47,755 nucleotides of DNA from Psychrobacter faecalis (GTDB lineage Bacteria > Pseudomonadota > Gammaproteobacteria > Pseudomonadales > Moraxellaceae): NCBI RefSeq assembly GCF_016107575.1, contig NZ_JABAST010000023.1, positions 1 through 47,755 of the forward strand, given 5' to 3'. Position 1 is the stretch's first letter. Every line of letters starts with the position of its first letter. This document shows positions 36,906-46,350 of the stretch, one piece after another. Both the position numbers and the translations under genes were made by a program. Below the pieces are notes generated by a model. That model had not been told where the DNA came from and searched no databases. It was given only the letters and a program-made list of their open reading frames with translations.

Positions 36906-38822
36906 ATGTCTGCTGTCCAACCTGTAACGCCTGAACAACCGATTGCCGAAAAATCATGGGCAGAAGCCGCCAAGGCTTATTTAGATTCGCGCGTTATTAT
37001 CATGCTGTTTTTAGGGTTTTCGGCCGGTATTCCCATTTTGCTGATTTTTTCCAGTCTGTCGTTATGGTTAAGAGAAGCAGGCATTGACCGCGGTGTCGTC
37101 ACCATGTTCAGCTGGGCAGCATTGGGATACTCATTTAAGTTTATTTGGGCGCCATTAATCGACGCGCTACCGGTCCCTTTTTTGACCAAATGGTTAGGTC
37201 GCCGCCGTAGCTGGATGGTGGTATCGCAGCTGCTGATTGTATTGGCCATTTTTTTGATAGCGACGGTCAACCCTATCAGCGAAGACGTGTTGGTTTATAT
37301 GGCGGGCGCGGCAGTTTTGTTGGGATTTTCTTCTGCCACCCAAGATATCGTTATTGATGCTTACCGCATTGAGCTGGCACCGCCATCGATGCAGTCTATT
37401 TTGTCCTCTATTTATGTGTCAGGTTACCGCATTGGTATGATTGTCGCTGGGGCAGGTGCGCTGTATTTAGCAGATTATTTTGGTTCAACGGAAAGCTTTT
37501 ATAGTTATGAAGCGTGGCGTAATACCTATTATATTATGGCCGGAGTCATGACTTTAGGCATATTGACCACCTTTGCCAGTTATGAGCCAACCGCCGAGAT
37601 TCTGCAAAATAATAAACAAAAAAACAACCTCAAAGTTTTCTTAATTTACTCAGCGTTACTATTAATACCGGCGTTGTTGTTTAGCGCCATATATCTTGTC
37701 AATATTCTGATTAATAAAGTTTTTGATAGTAGCATTGCGCTGATACCGCTGATAGCAATGCCGAGCATTAAGTTCTACTTTTTAGCATTGGTTGCTTGTG
37801 CGCCATTGCTGCTGCTTTATTTTATGATTAATCAACCTAAAATTATTAATAAAGCGCCATTGGTGGCAGAAACCCGCGAAGACTATGTCAGATTGGTTTT
37901 ATTGTTTGTGTTTGCCGTCGTCGCATTTATCGCCGCCTATGTTTTGATAGGACAAGGATTGCCTGAGTTTGAAGGCGTGTTTGTCAGCTTTATCAGTGAG
38001 ACGCTGCATTTGCTAACAAGCTTAGCCGTAGCGCTGGCAGCGGGTTATGCCTTGGTAAAAGTCGGTCTGGTGAAAAAAGAAATTGCGATGGCAACCTGGA
38101 TTGAGCCTATCTTAGATTTCTTTAGACGCTATGGTAAAAAGGCGTTATTGTTATTGGCCTTGATTGGTTTGTACCGTATCTCAGACATCGTGGCAGGGGT
38201 GATATCAAACGTCTTTTATCAAGACATGGGCTTTAGTAAAACCGATATTGCCAATGCGGTCAAACTGGTTGGCGTCATTATGGCGATTGCTGGTGGTTTC
38301 TTAGGTGGGCTGTTGGCGCAGCGTTTTCGTATCATGCACGCGATGATGATTGGCGCTATTCTCGCTTGTGCGACCAATTTATTATTTGTGGTGCTGACTT
38401 ACAACCCTGGCAGCTTGCCGATCATGTATATGGCGGTGATATTTGATAATTTAGCCGCTGGTCTTGCCAGCGCCGTATTTATTGCTTTCTTATCGGCATT
38501 GACCTCTATACGTTTTACCGCGGTACAATACGCTATTTTTTCTTCATTGATGACTTTGATACCTAAAGTCATGGGTGGCTATTCGGGCTCTATCGTTGAT
38601 AGTATGGGCTATCCGTTCTTCTTTATTTTTACCTTTGCGATTGGTATTCCAATTTTAGCGCTGATTTACTTTGTTGATAAATATATCGTTATTGGTGATA
38701 ACGACGATATTTATGGCGATAGCGATAGCGATGGTGAAGGCGGCAGCGGTATTGGCGATAAGTTAACCAAAGCCAATCCAAACCTAACGGATACCAAAGA
38801 GCCGCCCCGCGCTTCAGAGTAG
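36906..38822 (+). CDS. ampG: AmpG-family muropeptide permease
   Basis: A 638-residue MFS-type transporter that imports anhydro-muropeptides for cell-wall recycling and, in species with AmpR/AmpC, affects beta-lactamase induction. The N-terminal half has the AmpG blocks FLGFSAGIPILLIFSSLSLWL and FIWAPLIDALPVP. Later blocks are GFSSATQDIVIDAYRIE and, in the C-terminal half, RISDIVAGVISNVFYQDMGF. It is much longer than E. coli AmpG (491) because of a central hydrophobic insertion (about residues 235-385), as in Pseudomonas-type AmpG, and it has an acidic Asp/Gly/Ser-rich C-terminal tail. ATG at 36906 is preferred over GTG at 36900. Confidence 0.9.
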   Translation: MSAVQPVTPEQPIAEKSWAEAAKAYLDSRVIIMLFLGFSAGIPILLIFSSLSLWLREAGIDRGVVTMFSWAALGYSFKFIWAPLIDALPVPFLTKWLGRRRSWMVVSQLLIVLAIFLIATVNPISEDVLVYMAGAAVLLGFSSATQDIVIDAYRIELAPPSMQSILSSIYVSGYRIGMIVAGAGALYLADYFGSTESFYSYEAWRNTYYIMAGVMTLGILTTFASYEPTAEILQNNKQKNNLKVFLIYSALLLIPALLFSAIYLVNILINKVFDSSIALIPLIAMPSIKFYFLALVACAPLLLLYFMINQPKIINKAPLVAETREDYVRLVLLFVFAVVAFIAAYVLIGQGLPEFEGVFVSFISETLHLLTSLAVALAAGYALVKVGLVKKEIAMATWIEPILDFFRRYGKKALLLLALIGLYRISDIVAGVISNVFYQDMGFSKTDIANAVKLVGVIMAIAGGFLGGLLAQRFRIMHAMMIGAILACATNLLFVVLTYNPGSLPIMYMAVIFDNLAAGLASAVFIAFLSALTSIRFTAVQYAIFSSLMTLIPKVMGGYSGSIVDSMGYPFFFIFTFAIGIPILALIYFVDKYIVIGDNDDIYGDSDSDGEGGSGIGDKLTKANPNLTDTKEPPRASE

Positions 38823-38887
38823 TTAATGCATGACATATAGCCAGTTCAACAGGCTTATTTAGTAAACAGTAATTTTACGAGTTATCT

Positions 38888-39796
38888 ATGAAAGCAGCTA
38901 CCATTGGGCAAATAAAACAAAAAATTCAGCAATTGACGAATGCAGCTGCAAGCAGTCATTTGCCCTCGTTTTGGCTCACTGATTGGTTGTTGTTTGTCAT
39001 TGAGCAGCCAAGCTCTTTTTTAATCACGGATGAAAACTATCAACTGACCGATAGCGAGCTTACGCAATTTCATGCGGGTGTGACTAAGATGCAGCAGGGC
39101 ACGCCCTTGGCGTATTTAACGGGACAGCAAGAATTTTGGTCGCTGAATTTTAAAGTCAATGAGCATACATTGATACCGAGGCCCGATACTGAAGTATTGA
39201 TCGAACAAGTATTAGCTTGGATAAACTCTCAACCAAAAAGTGCCGATGGCAATAATAAACCAAATCGCCTCTTAGATTTGGGCACTGGCTCTGGCTGTAT
39301 AGCGATTAGCCTCGCGCATGAGTTAGATAAGCGTCAGCCAAACAATAAGGCTGAGAAATGGCAAGTGGTTGCCGTTGATTTATCGCTAGAAGCGTTAAAA
39401 GTCGCTAGGCATAATGCAATGGTAAATGAGGTTGCTGCTGATATTAAGTTTATCCAAAGCAGTTGGTATGAAGTGCTGTCTGCTCAGGATGAGCCATTAT
39501 TTGATGTGATTGTGTCTAATCCGCCTTATATTGATGAAGAAGATGAGCATTTAGCAAGACTGGTCGCCGAGCCGATTAGCGCCTTAAGCGCCCCCAATCA
39601 TGGACTTGCCGATATAGCGCATATTGTTAAGCAGGCGCCGCAACACTTACGTAAAGGTGGGCTTTTAGCAATTGAGCATGGTTTTGATCAAGGTGCGAAA
39701 GTTCGTCAGCTATTTTTGGACAATCGTTTTGAGTCTGTTCATACTGTGCAGGACTTTGGCGGTAATGACAGGGTGACTTTAGGTCAGCTGTTATAA
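38888..39796 (+). CDS. prmC: PrmC, release-factor glutamine methyltransferase
   Basis: A 302-residue SAM-dependent enzyme that methylates the GGQ glutamine of RF1 and RF2. The SAM motif LDLGTGSGCIAISLAHEL and the catalytic NPPY (VSNPPYIDEEDEHL) are present, and the family block GTPLAYLTGQQEFWSLNF and LIPRPDTEVLIE precede them. Length is slightly over E. coli PrmC (277). Usually prfA is upstream; here ampG is. moeB follows 90-100 bases later, an adjacency common in gamma-proteobacteria. Confidence 0.95.
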   Translation: MKAATIGQIKQKIQQLTNAAASSHLPSFWLTDWLLFVIEQPSSFLITDENYQLTDSELTQFHAGVTKMQQGTPLAYLTGQQEFWSLNFKVNEHTLIPRPDTEVLIEQVLAWINSQPKSADGNNKPNRLLDLGTGSGCIAISLAHELDKRQPNNKAEKWQVVAVDLSLEALKVARHNAMVNEVAADIKFIQSSWYEVLSAQDEPLFDVIVSNPPYIDEEDEHLARLVAEPISALSAPNHGLADIAHIVKQAPQHLRKGGLLAIEHGFDQGAKVRQLFLDNRFESVHTVQDFGGNDRVTLGQLL

Positions 39797-39898
39797 TTGG
39801 TTTTTAAGAGTACGTTTTTAAAGGTGAGTCTTTAAGAATAGGTTTTTAATAATGGATATTTTGCTTATAACTTGTGGTGAAAAATAGTGGTAGAAAGT

Positions 39899-40693
39899 AT
39901 GACGCACTCCAAAGAAACAGGACAGCTAACAGATGCAGAGCTGCTGCGTTATGCGCGGCAGATATTACTTGATGGCTGGGATATCGATGCGCAGCTACGT
40001 TTAAAAGCCTCGCGAGTCGTGATGATTGGCGCAGGCGGTCTCGGTTGTCCTGCTTCTGAGATGTTAGTGCGGGCAGGGCTTGGGCAAGTGCAGCTGATTG
40101 ATGATGATGTGATTGAAGCCAGTAATCTACAACGGCAAACGCTATTTTTACCTGAAGATATTGGCAAACCTAAGGCGCTGACAGCGGCTCATATGCTGAA
40201 CAAAATTAACCCTTTGGTTAGGGCGCGTGGGACCGTGGCCAGATTGAGTGAAGACAATGCTTATGAGCTGCTTGAGATGGCATCTGGTAAGCCTGACTTA
40301 CTTTTAGACTGCACGGATAATTTTGCCACTCGCGATATCATCAACCGCATTAGTGTGCGTTACCAGATTCCGTTATTATCAGCTTCAGCGATAGCCACGC
40401 AAGGACAATTGGCACTATATGAGCCGCACTTAAATACCGGCTGCTATCATTGCGTCTTTGGTTCGGTAACAGTCGATGCAGCAGCGGATGAACGTACTTG
40501 TGCCAATTCAGGGGTACTCGCCACTACGCCCGCTATTATGGGTAACTTGCAAGCCAATGCAGCGCTACAATATCTAGGATTAACCAAAAATCCACTGACA
40601 AATAAGCTGTTAATATGGGATGGTAGCCAGATGCAGCAACGACTGATGGGCTATCGCAAAGATGTGCATTGTCCGATTTGTGCCAAACATTAG
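39899..40693 (+). CDS. moeB: MoeB/HesA/ThiF-family adenylyltransferase, probably MoeB
   Basis: About 264 residues. It activates the C-terminus of the small sulfur carrier MoaD (molybdopterin synthesis) with ATP. The nucleotide-binding GAGGLGCPASEMLVRAG, the DLLLDCTDNFATRD segment, and four zinc-site cysteines (CYHC and CPIC) are visible. The conserved ERTCANSGVL is also present. ATG at 39899 is chosen; GTG at 39887 with GGTGA upstream is an alternative. ThiF-like homologues exist, but the neighbourhood with prmC favours MoeB. Its product would serve the molybdenum cofactor required by XdhAB. Confidence 0.85.
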   Translation: MTHSKETGQLTDAELLRYARQILLDGWDIDAQLRLKASRVVMIGAGGLGCPASEMLVRAGLGQVQLIDDDVIEASNLQRQTLFLPEDIGKPKALTAAHMLNKINPLVRARGTVARLSEDNAYELLEMASGKPDLLLDCTDNFATRDIINRISVRYQIPLLSASAIATQGQLALYEPHLNTGCYHCVFGSVTVDAAADERTCANSGVLATTPAIMGNLQANAALQYLGLTKNPLTNKLLIWDGSQMQQRLMGYRKDVHCPICAKH

Positions 40694-40762
40694 CAAGTTG
40701 CTCAAGCTTTTTAACTCTTCCTATCCTCATAACCTCCTTTTTATTACCATAGTTGTTTTTTT

Positions 40763-42118
40763 ATGAAAATTCATCGTCCGCATTTATTAAAGCATACCTT
40801 TAATGTCGTTAATCGTGTGCGCCAAACCGCAAGCGTTGCTGGTTTGTCAGCACTGAGAGTGGCAAAGGGTGAAAAACCCGATGCGATGCTGTTAAAAGAA
40901 ACCTTTGAGCAATTGGGCACGACTTATATTAAAATCGGGCAGTTTATCGCCAGTACGCCGTCATTATTTCCGCGCGAATATGTAGAGGCGTTTCAAAGCT
41001 GTTTAGATCAAACGACGCCCTTATCCTATGCCTATATTGAACAGGTATTAAAAGAAGAGCTGGCCGCCGCTGGCCTGTCGCTTGAAGAGATTTTTGCTTA
41101 TATTGACGAAAAACCACTCGCTTCAGCGTCTATTGCCCAAGTGCATGCCGCGCGTTTACATAATGGCGATGAAGTAGTGCTAAAGGTACAAAAACCAGGC
41201 GTTGAAACGATTATGCAAACCGATTTGGGCGTCTTGCACGCTATGACCAAGTTGGTTGAGCTACTAATGCCTTCGATGCGCTTTGCCAGTATTGCGCCAA
41301 TCATCGATGAGATTCGTCTGCGGATGCTTGCCGAAACCGATTTTATTGCTGAGGCGCAAAATATCCGTGATTTTCAGCAGTTTTTAGCGATATCAGGAAA
41401 TACACGCGTCGTTGCGCCAACTGTCTATGAGGAGCTGACCACCAAGCGCGTGCTGACTATGAGCCGCTTATACGGCGTTTCTATGGTAGATGAAGCCGCC
41501 ATGCGTCAGTATTGTAATGATCCGGCGCAAGTGATGGCAGATACCCTTAATACTTGGTTTGCCAGTTTGATGCTGTGTAATAGTTTCCATGCAGATTTGC
41601 ACGCGGGTAACTTGATGCTATTAACCGATGGGCGTATTGGTTTCTTAGACTTCGGTATCGTTGGTAAATTAAAAGCGGAAAGCTGGCGCGCCTGTATGGG
41701 TATGATGCAAGCAATGCAAGACAGTGATTATCAAGCAATGGCGCGCCATATGGTTGATATGGAAATGACTCATGGCGGCAATCAGGTTGACGTCGCGGCA
41801 TTGGGCAATGATTTGCAGCGTATGATGAAAACCATCATGGCAGAAGACAAAGCCTTTACCAGCGGTGTGCCTTTTAATAGTAAAGAGCAAGCTGATGAGC
41901 TCAATAAAATGATGCTAGAGATTGTTGAGGTCGGCAAGCGTCATGGTATTCATTTCCCACGTGACTTTGCCTTATTGACCAAGCAAATGCTCTATTTTGA
42001 TCGCTTTATGCGCACGCTTGCCCCTGACATGGATATGTTTAGCGATCAGCGCGTGCAAATGCTAGGGCAGACAAAAGCAGCTGAACAAGCAAGCAATCCA
42101 ATTCGCAATATTTCTTAG
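40763..42118 (+). CDS. ABC1/AarF/UbiB-family kinase-like protein
   Basis: A 451-residue atypical kinase. The family KxGQ motif (IKIGQFIASTPSLFP), the Ala-rich nucleotide loop (LASASIAQVHAARL), and catalytic FHADLHAGNLML and FLDFGIVG are intact. UbiB (546 residues in E. coli) assists ubiquinone synthesis and has two membrane helices at its C-end. This protein ends without such helices, so it may be a paralogue rather than UbiB itself. Its role is likely in quinone or lipid metabolism, by family only. It lies 69 bases after moeB. Confidence 0.85.
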   Translation: MKIHRPHLLKHTFNVVNRVRQTASVAGLSALRVAKGEKPDAMLLKETFEQLGTTYIKIGQFIASTPSLFPREYVEAFQSCLDQTTPLSYAYIEQVLKEELAAAGLSLEEIFAYIDEKPLASASIAQVHAARLHNGDEVVLKVQKPGVETIMQTDLGVLHAMTKLVELLMPSMRFASIAPIIDEIRLRMLAETDFIAEAQNIRDFQQFLAISGNTRVVAPTVYEELTTKRVLTMSRLYGVSMVDEAAMRQYCNDPAQVMADTLNTWFASLMLCNSFHADLHAGNLMLLTDGRIGFLDFGIVGKLKAESWRACMGMMQAMQDSDYQAMARHMVDMEMTHGGNQVDVAALGNDLQRMMKTIMAEDKAFTSGVPFNSKEQADELNKMMLEIVEVGKRHGIHFPRDFALLTKQMLYFDRFMRTLAPDMDMFSDQRVQMLGQTKAAEQASNPIRNIS

Positions 42119-42207
42119 TAGTAAGCACGTGATAGCAGTAAGTGTTGTATTGAGACGTTTTTCTATTTTTAATTGGTTAGGTATGGCTTTTTTTAACACA
42201 AAGGATT

Positions 42208-43566
42208 GTGGGCGTTTTGCCACAAAATGGCTCTGTCATGATGACTGCTCTTAAAAGCCGTGCTGCTACTATTATTACCCATCAAACGGCGATTGCTTGC
42301 ATAGGGTTGTATTGTCTGGCAGTAGTGATGGGGTTTGGGCGCTTTTTATTTACCGCCACCTTACCTGATATCATGACGCAATTATCGTTATCGACGGTCA
42401 TTGCAGGTTGGCTGGCTTCGGTCAATTATAGTGGTTATTTTATTGGGGCGCTGATTGCGATGTTTGTGCCCCAGCGTTTGACATGGCAAATGCTCATAAC
42501 ATGGACAGCCGTCAGCATCGTGACCACCATGCTATTGGTGGTGCCAAATCTGTCATTAAATAGCTGGTATGTTATTCGGTTACTATCGGGTATCGCCAGC
42601 GGTGTGGCCATGATTTTAAGCTCATCGCTGGTTATTCAAAACTTTAGCAATGAGCGCCGCTCAGTGCTCTCAGCTTTGCACTATGCGGGGATTGGCGTCG
42701 GTATCAGTGCCTCTGCCGTCTTGACATGGTGGCTATTAACGCTCGGTTATCATTTTGATATTATTTGGCTGGTAGCAGGAGTTATCAGTCTGCCGTTATT
42801 ATGGCTACTTTATGCTATCAGACCACAAAGCTTGATTTCGTCCGCTTCACACTCATCTCAATCCACGTCCTCTAATTTACAATCCTTTCAGCAAAAGGCT
42901 CTCAAATCGAAGCCTGCCGAATTAAACCATAACAATCAAAACCTATCTGTACCGCAAGCTTATCGTAATTTTAAACGTTCGTTATATGAAGCGGCCGCTG
43001 GTCATAGCAAGGCGATTGCATTACTGTCGGCAAGTTATGTGCTGGCGGGGTTTGGTTATATTACGTCGGCGACTTTTTTGCCAGTCATGGCAACGCAGCG
43101 CCTGACAGCACAAAGCTATGCAGGGCTACTGATTTGGTTGGTGGTTGGTATCTTTGCCATGCTATCGAACCCTATTTGGGGCGCGCTTGCCAAGCGTATT
43201 GGCGAAAGCAGAACCTTGATGGGGTTGACGTTATTACAAGCGTTTGGCATGTGTTTACCGCTATGGTTTGATGGCGCTATTGGCTTGTACGGTAATGCGG
43301 TGATTTTAGGATTAACCTTTGTCGGTATGGTGTCAATGACGCTAAATTTAATTAAAAATATCAATCCCGCTTACTCAAATTTGCTGATTGGACTGGCAAC
43401 TTTGGCCTATGCCATAGGGCAGTTCATAGGGCCGCTGGTCACGGTAGCGCTGGCAGGGAAACAGGATAATTTTAACGCGGGTTTATTGGTCGCAGCGAGC
43501 GGTTTATTAGTGGGATTGGTTTTAGTCTTCTTTTTTCAGCGTCAAGCTCAAAAGCAGTTAAACTAG
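42208..43566 (+). CDS. YbfB/YjiJ-family MFS transporter
   Basis: A protein of up to 452 residues with 12 membrane helices. The family start VVMGFGRFLFTATLPDIMTQ is clear, and the later GFGYITSATFLPVMA block also fits this MFS family (substrates unknown). A polar Ser/Gln-rich loop joins the two halves. GTG at 42208 is given; ATG at 42238 or 42241 is equally possible. The stop overlaps by 4 bases the stop of the convergent Lrp-type gene. Confidence 0.85.
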   Translation: MGVLPQNGSVMMTALKSRAATIITHQTAIACIGLYCLAVVMGFGRFLFTATLPDIMTQLSLSTVIAGWLASVNYSGYFIGALIAMFVPQRLTWQMLITWTAVSIVTTMLLVVPNLSLNSWYVIRLLSGIASGVAMILSSSLVIQNFSNERRSVLSALHYAGIGVGISASAVLTWWLLTLGYHFDIIWLVAGVISLPLLWLLYAIRPQSLISSASHSSQSTSSNLQSFQQKALKSKPAELNHNNQNLSVPQAYRNFKRSLYEAAAGHSKAIALLSASYVLAGFGYITSATFLPVMATQRLTAQSYAGLLIWLVVGIFAMLSNPIWGALAKRIGESRTLMGLTLLQAFGMCLPLWFDGAIGLYGNAVILGLTFVGMVSMTLNLIKNINPAYSNLLIGLATLAYAIGQFIGPLVTVALAGKQDNFNAGLLVAASGLLVGLVLVFFFQRQAQKQLN

Positions 43567-44051
43567 ACCACGCTACGGCTAAAGACTTCTCGTAGCTCAA
43601 AACTGGTATGCACTTGAGCGACGCCTTCGATGCGATTGAGCCTATGTAATAAAAATTCTTCATAATGTGCCATATCACGCACCCGTACTTTGATTAGATA
43701 ATCTTCGGTGCGACCGGTGACAATACTACAGCTCACCACTTCATCGAAACTTTGAATTTTCTCTTCAAAATGCTCAAAGCGATCTGCAGTATGGCGATCC
43801 ATGCTAATCGCAATAAAAACGGCTAAAGGATAGCCAAGTTTTTGCGCATCGGTCTGGGTATGGTAGCCGGTGATAATACCTGCTTCTTCCAAGCGTTTGA
43901 TACGGCGCGCGCAAGGGGTCGCCGATAAATTCACCTGCTCGGCAAGCTCGGTAATACTCATACGTGCTTGGGTTTGTAGTAAGCGTAATAACTGTTTGTC
44001 GGTAGCATCAATATCTATAGGTAAAACATTGTTCGTATGATTATTTAACAT
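43563..44051 (-). CDS. Lrp/AsnC-family transcription regulator
   Basis: A 162-residue regulator: N-terminal helix-turn-helix (MSITELAEQVNLSATPCARRIKRLE) and C-terminal RAM domain with beta-alpha-beta-beta pattern (VSCSIVTGRTEDYLIKVRV). Such proteins sense amino acids such as leucine. It lies divergently to leuA across 227 bases, which makes regulation of leucine synthesis plausible but unproven. A candidate autoregulatory inverted repeat lies immediately upstream. Confidence 0.92.
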   Translation of the reverse strand: MLNNHTNNVLPIDIDATDKQLLRLLQTQARMSITELAEQVNLSATPCARRIKRLEEAGIITGYHTQTDAQKLGYPLAVFIAISMDRHTADRFEHFEEKIQSFDEVVSCSIVTGRTEDYLIKVRVRDMAHYEEFLLHRLNRIEGVAQVHTSFELREVFSRSVV

Positions 44052-44058
44052 CGGATAT

Positions 44059-44093
44059 CACCTATCTAGTGGAATAATCTAATTATAGGTGAG
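44059..44093. promoter_or_regulatory. Inverted repeat upstream of the Lrp-type gene (candidate regulator site)
   Basis: TCACCTAT (44059-44066) and ATAGGTGA (44086-44093) are exact complements 27 bases apart centre to centre, just before the gene start. The spacing of about two and a half helical turns fits a dimer-of-dimers regulator such as Lrp. No consensus Lrp site is matched. Confidence 0.35.
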
Positions 44094-44278
44094 ACAGTGG
44101 TCTATTTCACTAAAATTTTATAAATAGTAGCTAAATAAAGCTGATTTCTAGCACAGAAACTTTGTTATTATAATGGCATAAACTTTTATTATCTCGTATG
44201 ATAAAGAGTGCTTGGTCATTAGTTGCCCAGTTAAAACTATACTTCAACTCAGCTCTTTATGTTATCTAAGGATTGATT

Positions 44279-46063
44279 ATGCCTAATCAAGCAACACGCA
44301 ATGCAGACCGCGCGCCTGCAAAAGTCACCCCAAAAAATGCCGCTTTTGATTTCCGTAAATATCGTCCATTTGCGTTTGCTCCTGTGCTAGCAGATCGTAC
44401 ATGGCCGAGCAAGACGATTGAGAAATCACCAATTTGGGCAAGCGTGGACCTGCGTGATGGCAATCAGGCGCTGATTGATCCGATGACCATTGAACAAAAA
44501 ATGCGCTTTTTTAAAACCTTGGTCGATGTGGGTTTTAAAGAGATTGAAATTGGTTTTCCGTCGGCGGCGCAAGTAGAGTTTGATTTTGCTCGCAAGTTGA
44601 TTGAAGAAAATCATGTCCCTCACGATGTGACCTTGCAAGTATTGGTGCAGGCGCGTGAGCATTTGATTGCCCGTACTTTTGAGTCATTAAAAGGCGCGAA
44701 GCGTGCTATCGTCCACGTTTATAACTCAACCAGCCGCGTACAACGCGAAAAAGTATACGCTAAGGATAAAGCAGAAATTAAAGAAATAGCCATTGCTGGC
44801 GCTAATTTATTGGTTGAATACGCAGCCAAATATCCTGAAACAGAATGGGTATTTCAGTATTCGCCTGAAAGCTTTAGCCAAACAGAAACGGAATATGCGG
44901 TCGAAGTCTGTGACGCGGTGTGTGAGGTTTGGCAGCCTGAAAACGGCCAAGAAGTGATTTTAAACTTGCCGGCGACGGTTGAAGCATCAACGCCAAACGT
45001 ATTTGCCGACCAAGTTGAGTATTTTTGTCGTCATATTGCCCAGCGTGAGCATGTCACGGTAAGCTTACATACACATAACGACCGTGGCTGTGCGGTAGCT
45101 GCTGCCGAGCTTGGCGTGCTTGCTGGTGCCGATCGTATCGAGGGCACTTTGCTTGGCAATGGCGAGCGTACGGGTAATATGGATATCATGGTGATGGCGA
45201 TGAACTTGTTTAGTCAAGGTATTGACCCCGAGCTTGATTTTAGTAATATGAGCGAGATTGTACAAGTGGTGAGCGAGTGTAATAACTTGCCCCTACATCC
45301 GCGCCATCCGTACGTTGGTGAGCTTGTGTTTACCGCCTTCAGCGGCTCGCATCAGGATGCTATTAAAAAATCTCTTGATTACAATGAAAAACATCAAGAT
45401 GAAACCAATAACGTTTGGGACGTTGCTTATCTGCCGATTGATCCGGCGCACATCGGTCGCAGCTATCAAGATGTGGTGCGTATCAATAGCCAATCTGGTA
45501 AAGGTGGCGTTGCTTATATCTTGCAGCGCAATTATGGCTTTAATTTACCGCGCTGGATGCAAATTGACTTTAGCGGCGTGGTCCAAAAACAAGCGGAAAG
45601 CGCTGCTCGTGAATTGCAAAACGATGAAATCTTACAAGCCTTTGAAGAGACATATCTACAGCAAGGCAGCTTCGAGCTTCTAGATTATAGTGTCAATAAC
45701 AAAGGCGGCGAGGTCTACTTTAACGGTCAAGTACAGATGAATGGCGACACCATTACTATTGACGGAACCGGTAATGGTCCTTTGTCATCGTTTATTGATG
45801 GGCTTGCGCAGCACACAGGTAAATCTATCCATGTCATCAACTACGCTGAGCATGCGATTAATCCGCAGCACAACAGCGGTAATGGTATCGATGATGATAC
45901 CAATAATGACAATAAAACCAACGCCAATGCCGCGGCTTACATTCAACTAAATGTTGACGGTGATGTTTACTCAGGCATCGGCACTTGTAGTAGCACGGTA
46001 TCAGCGATGCTGAAAGGCGCGTTATCTGCTTTTGCTCAAGCGGCTAGTCCAGTTGCTGCTTAA
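44279..46063 (+). CDS. leuA: 2-isopropylmalate synthase
   Basis: A 594-residue enzyme of the long (fungal/Corynebacterium type, class 2) LeuA. It makes 2-isopropylmalate from 2-oxoisovalerate and acetyl-CoA, the first step of leucine synthesis. The N-terminal TIM barrel has VDLRDGNQALIDPM, HTHNDRGCAVAAAELGVLAGADR and GNGERTGNMDI; the C-terminal part is the LeuA allosteric domain, site of feedback inhibition by leucine. A small Asn/Asp-rich insert (DDDTNNDNKTNAN) lies near the end. TTG at 44273 was rejected in favour of ATG at 44279 with AAGG spaced 8. No attenuator or T-box is apparent upstream. Confidence 0.96.
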   Translation: MPNQATRNADRAPAKVTPKNAAFDFRKYRPFAFAPVLADRTWPSKTIEKSPIWASVDLRDGNQALIDPMTIEQKMRFFKTLVDVGFKEIEIGFPSAAQVEFDFARKLIEENHVPHDVTLQVLVQAREHLIARTFESLKGAKRAIVHVYNSTSRVQREKVYAKDKAEIKEIAIAGANLLVEYAAKYPETEWVFQYSPESFSQTETEYAVEVCDAVCEVWQPENGQEVILNLPATVEASTPNVFADQVEYFCRHIAQREHVTVSLHTHNDRGCAVAAAELGVLAGADRIEGTLLGNGERTGNMDIMVMAMNLFSQGIDPELDFSNMSEIVQVVSECNNLPLHPRHPYVGELVFTAFSGSHQDAIKKSLDYNEKHQDETNNVWDVAYLPIDPAHIGRSYQDVVRINSQSGKGGVAYILQRNYGFNLPRWMQIDFSGVVQKQAESAARELQNDEILQAFEETYLQQGSFELLDYSVNNKGGEVYFNGQVQMNGDTITIDGTGNGPLSSFIDGLAQHTGKSIHVINYAEHAINPQHNSGNGIDDDTNNDNKTNANAAAYIQLNVDGDVYSGIGTCSSTVSAMLKGALSAFAQAASPVAA

Positions 46064-46112
46064 TATCGCCTTTAGCCGATAATAAAATAGTTCGATTTAC
46101 GATGTTAGTCTA

Positions 46113-46154
46113 TAACGCCATGGCTTTTGCAAATTAGCCATGGCGTTATTTTTG
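46113..46154 (+). terminator. Terminator of leuA
   Basis: TAACGCCATGGCT (46113-46125) and AGCCATGGCGTTA (46136-46148) are exact 13-base complements around a 10-base loop, then T-rich sequence. Confidence 0.88.
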
Positions 46155-46249
46155 TGTATATACACTTAATATTTGGTAGGTGAGTTTTAAAAACAATATT
46201 GGGCATGAATTTATTGATGAAGGGTTACGTTGAGGTCATGGTTGATCAA

Positions 46250-46261
46250 AGTCGTACGACT
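46250..46261. repeat. Perfect 12-base palindrome AGTCGTACGACT
   Basis: A self-complementary dodecamer in the intergenic region before the unknown gene at 46351. A further imperfect inverted repeat TAAGAC (46294-46299) / GTCTTA (46314-46319) follows. Either could be a regulator site. Nothing else is seen in 46155-46350. Confidence 0.35.
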
Positions 46262-46350
46262 AATAGCATAATGTTACTTGTGTTTTTGGTGTCTAAGACT
46301 TACGCTAATGTACGTCTTATTTATTATTATAATATTAAAAAAGGTTAATT

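Noticed and set aside
44052..44278. Leucine attenuator or T-box before leuA
   Set aside because: No Leu-rich leader peptide, T-box sequence or terminator hairpin is visible.
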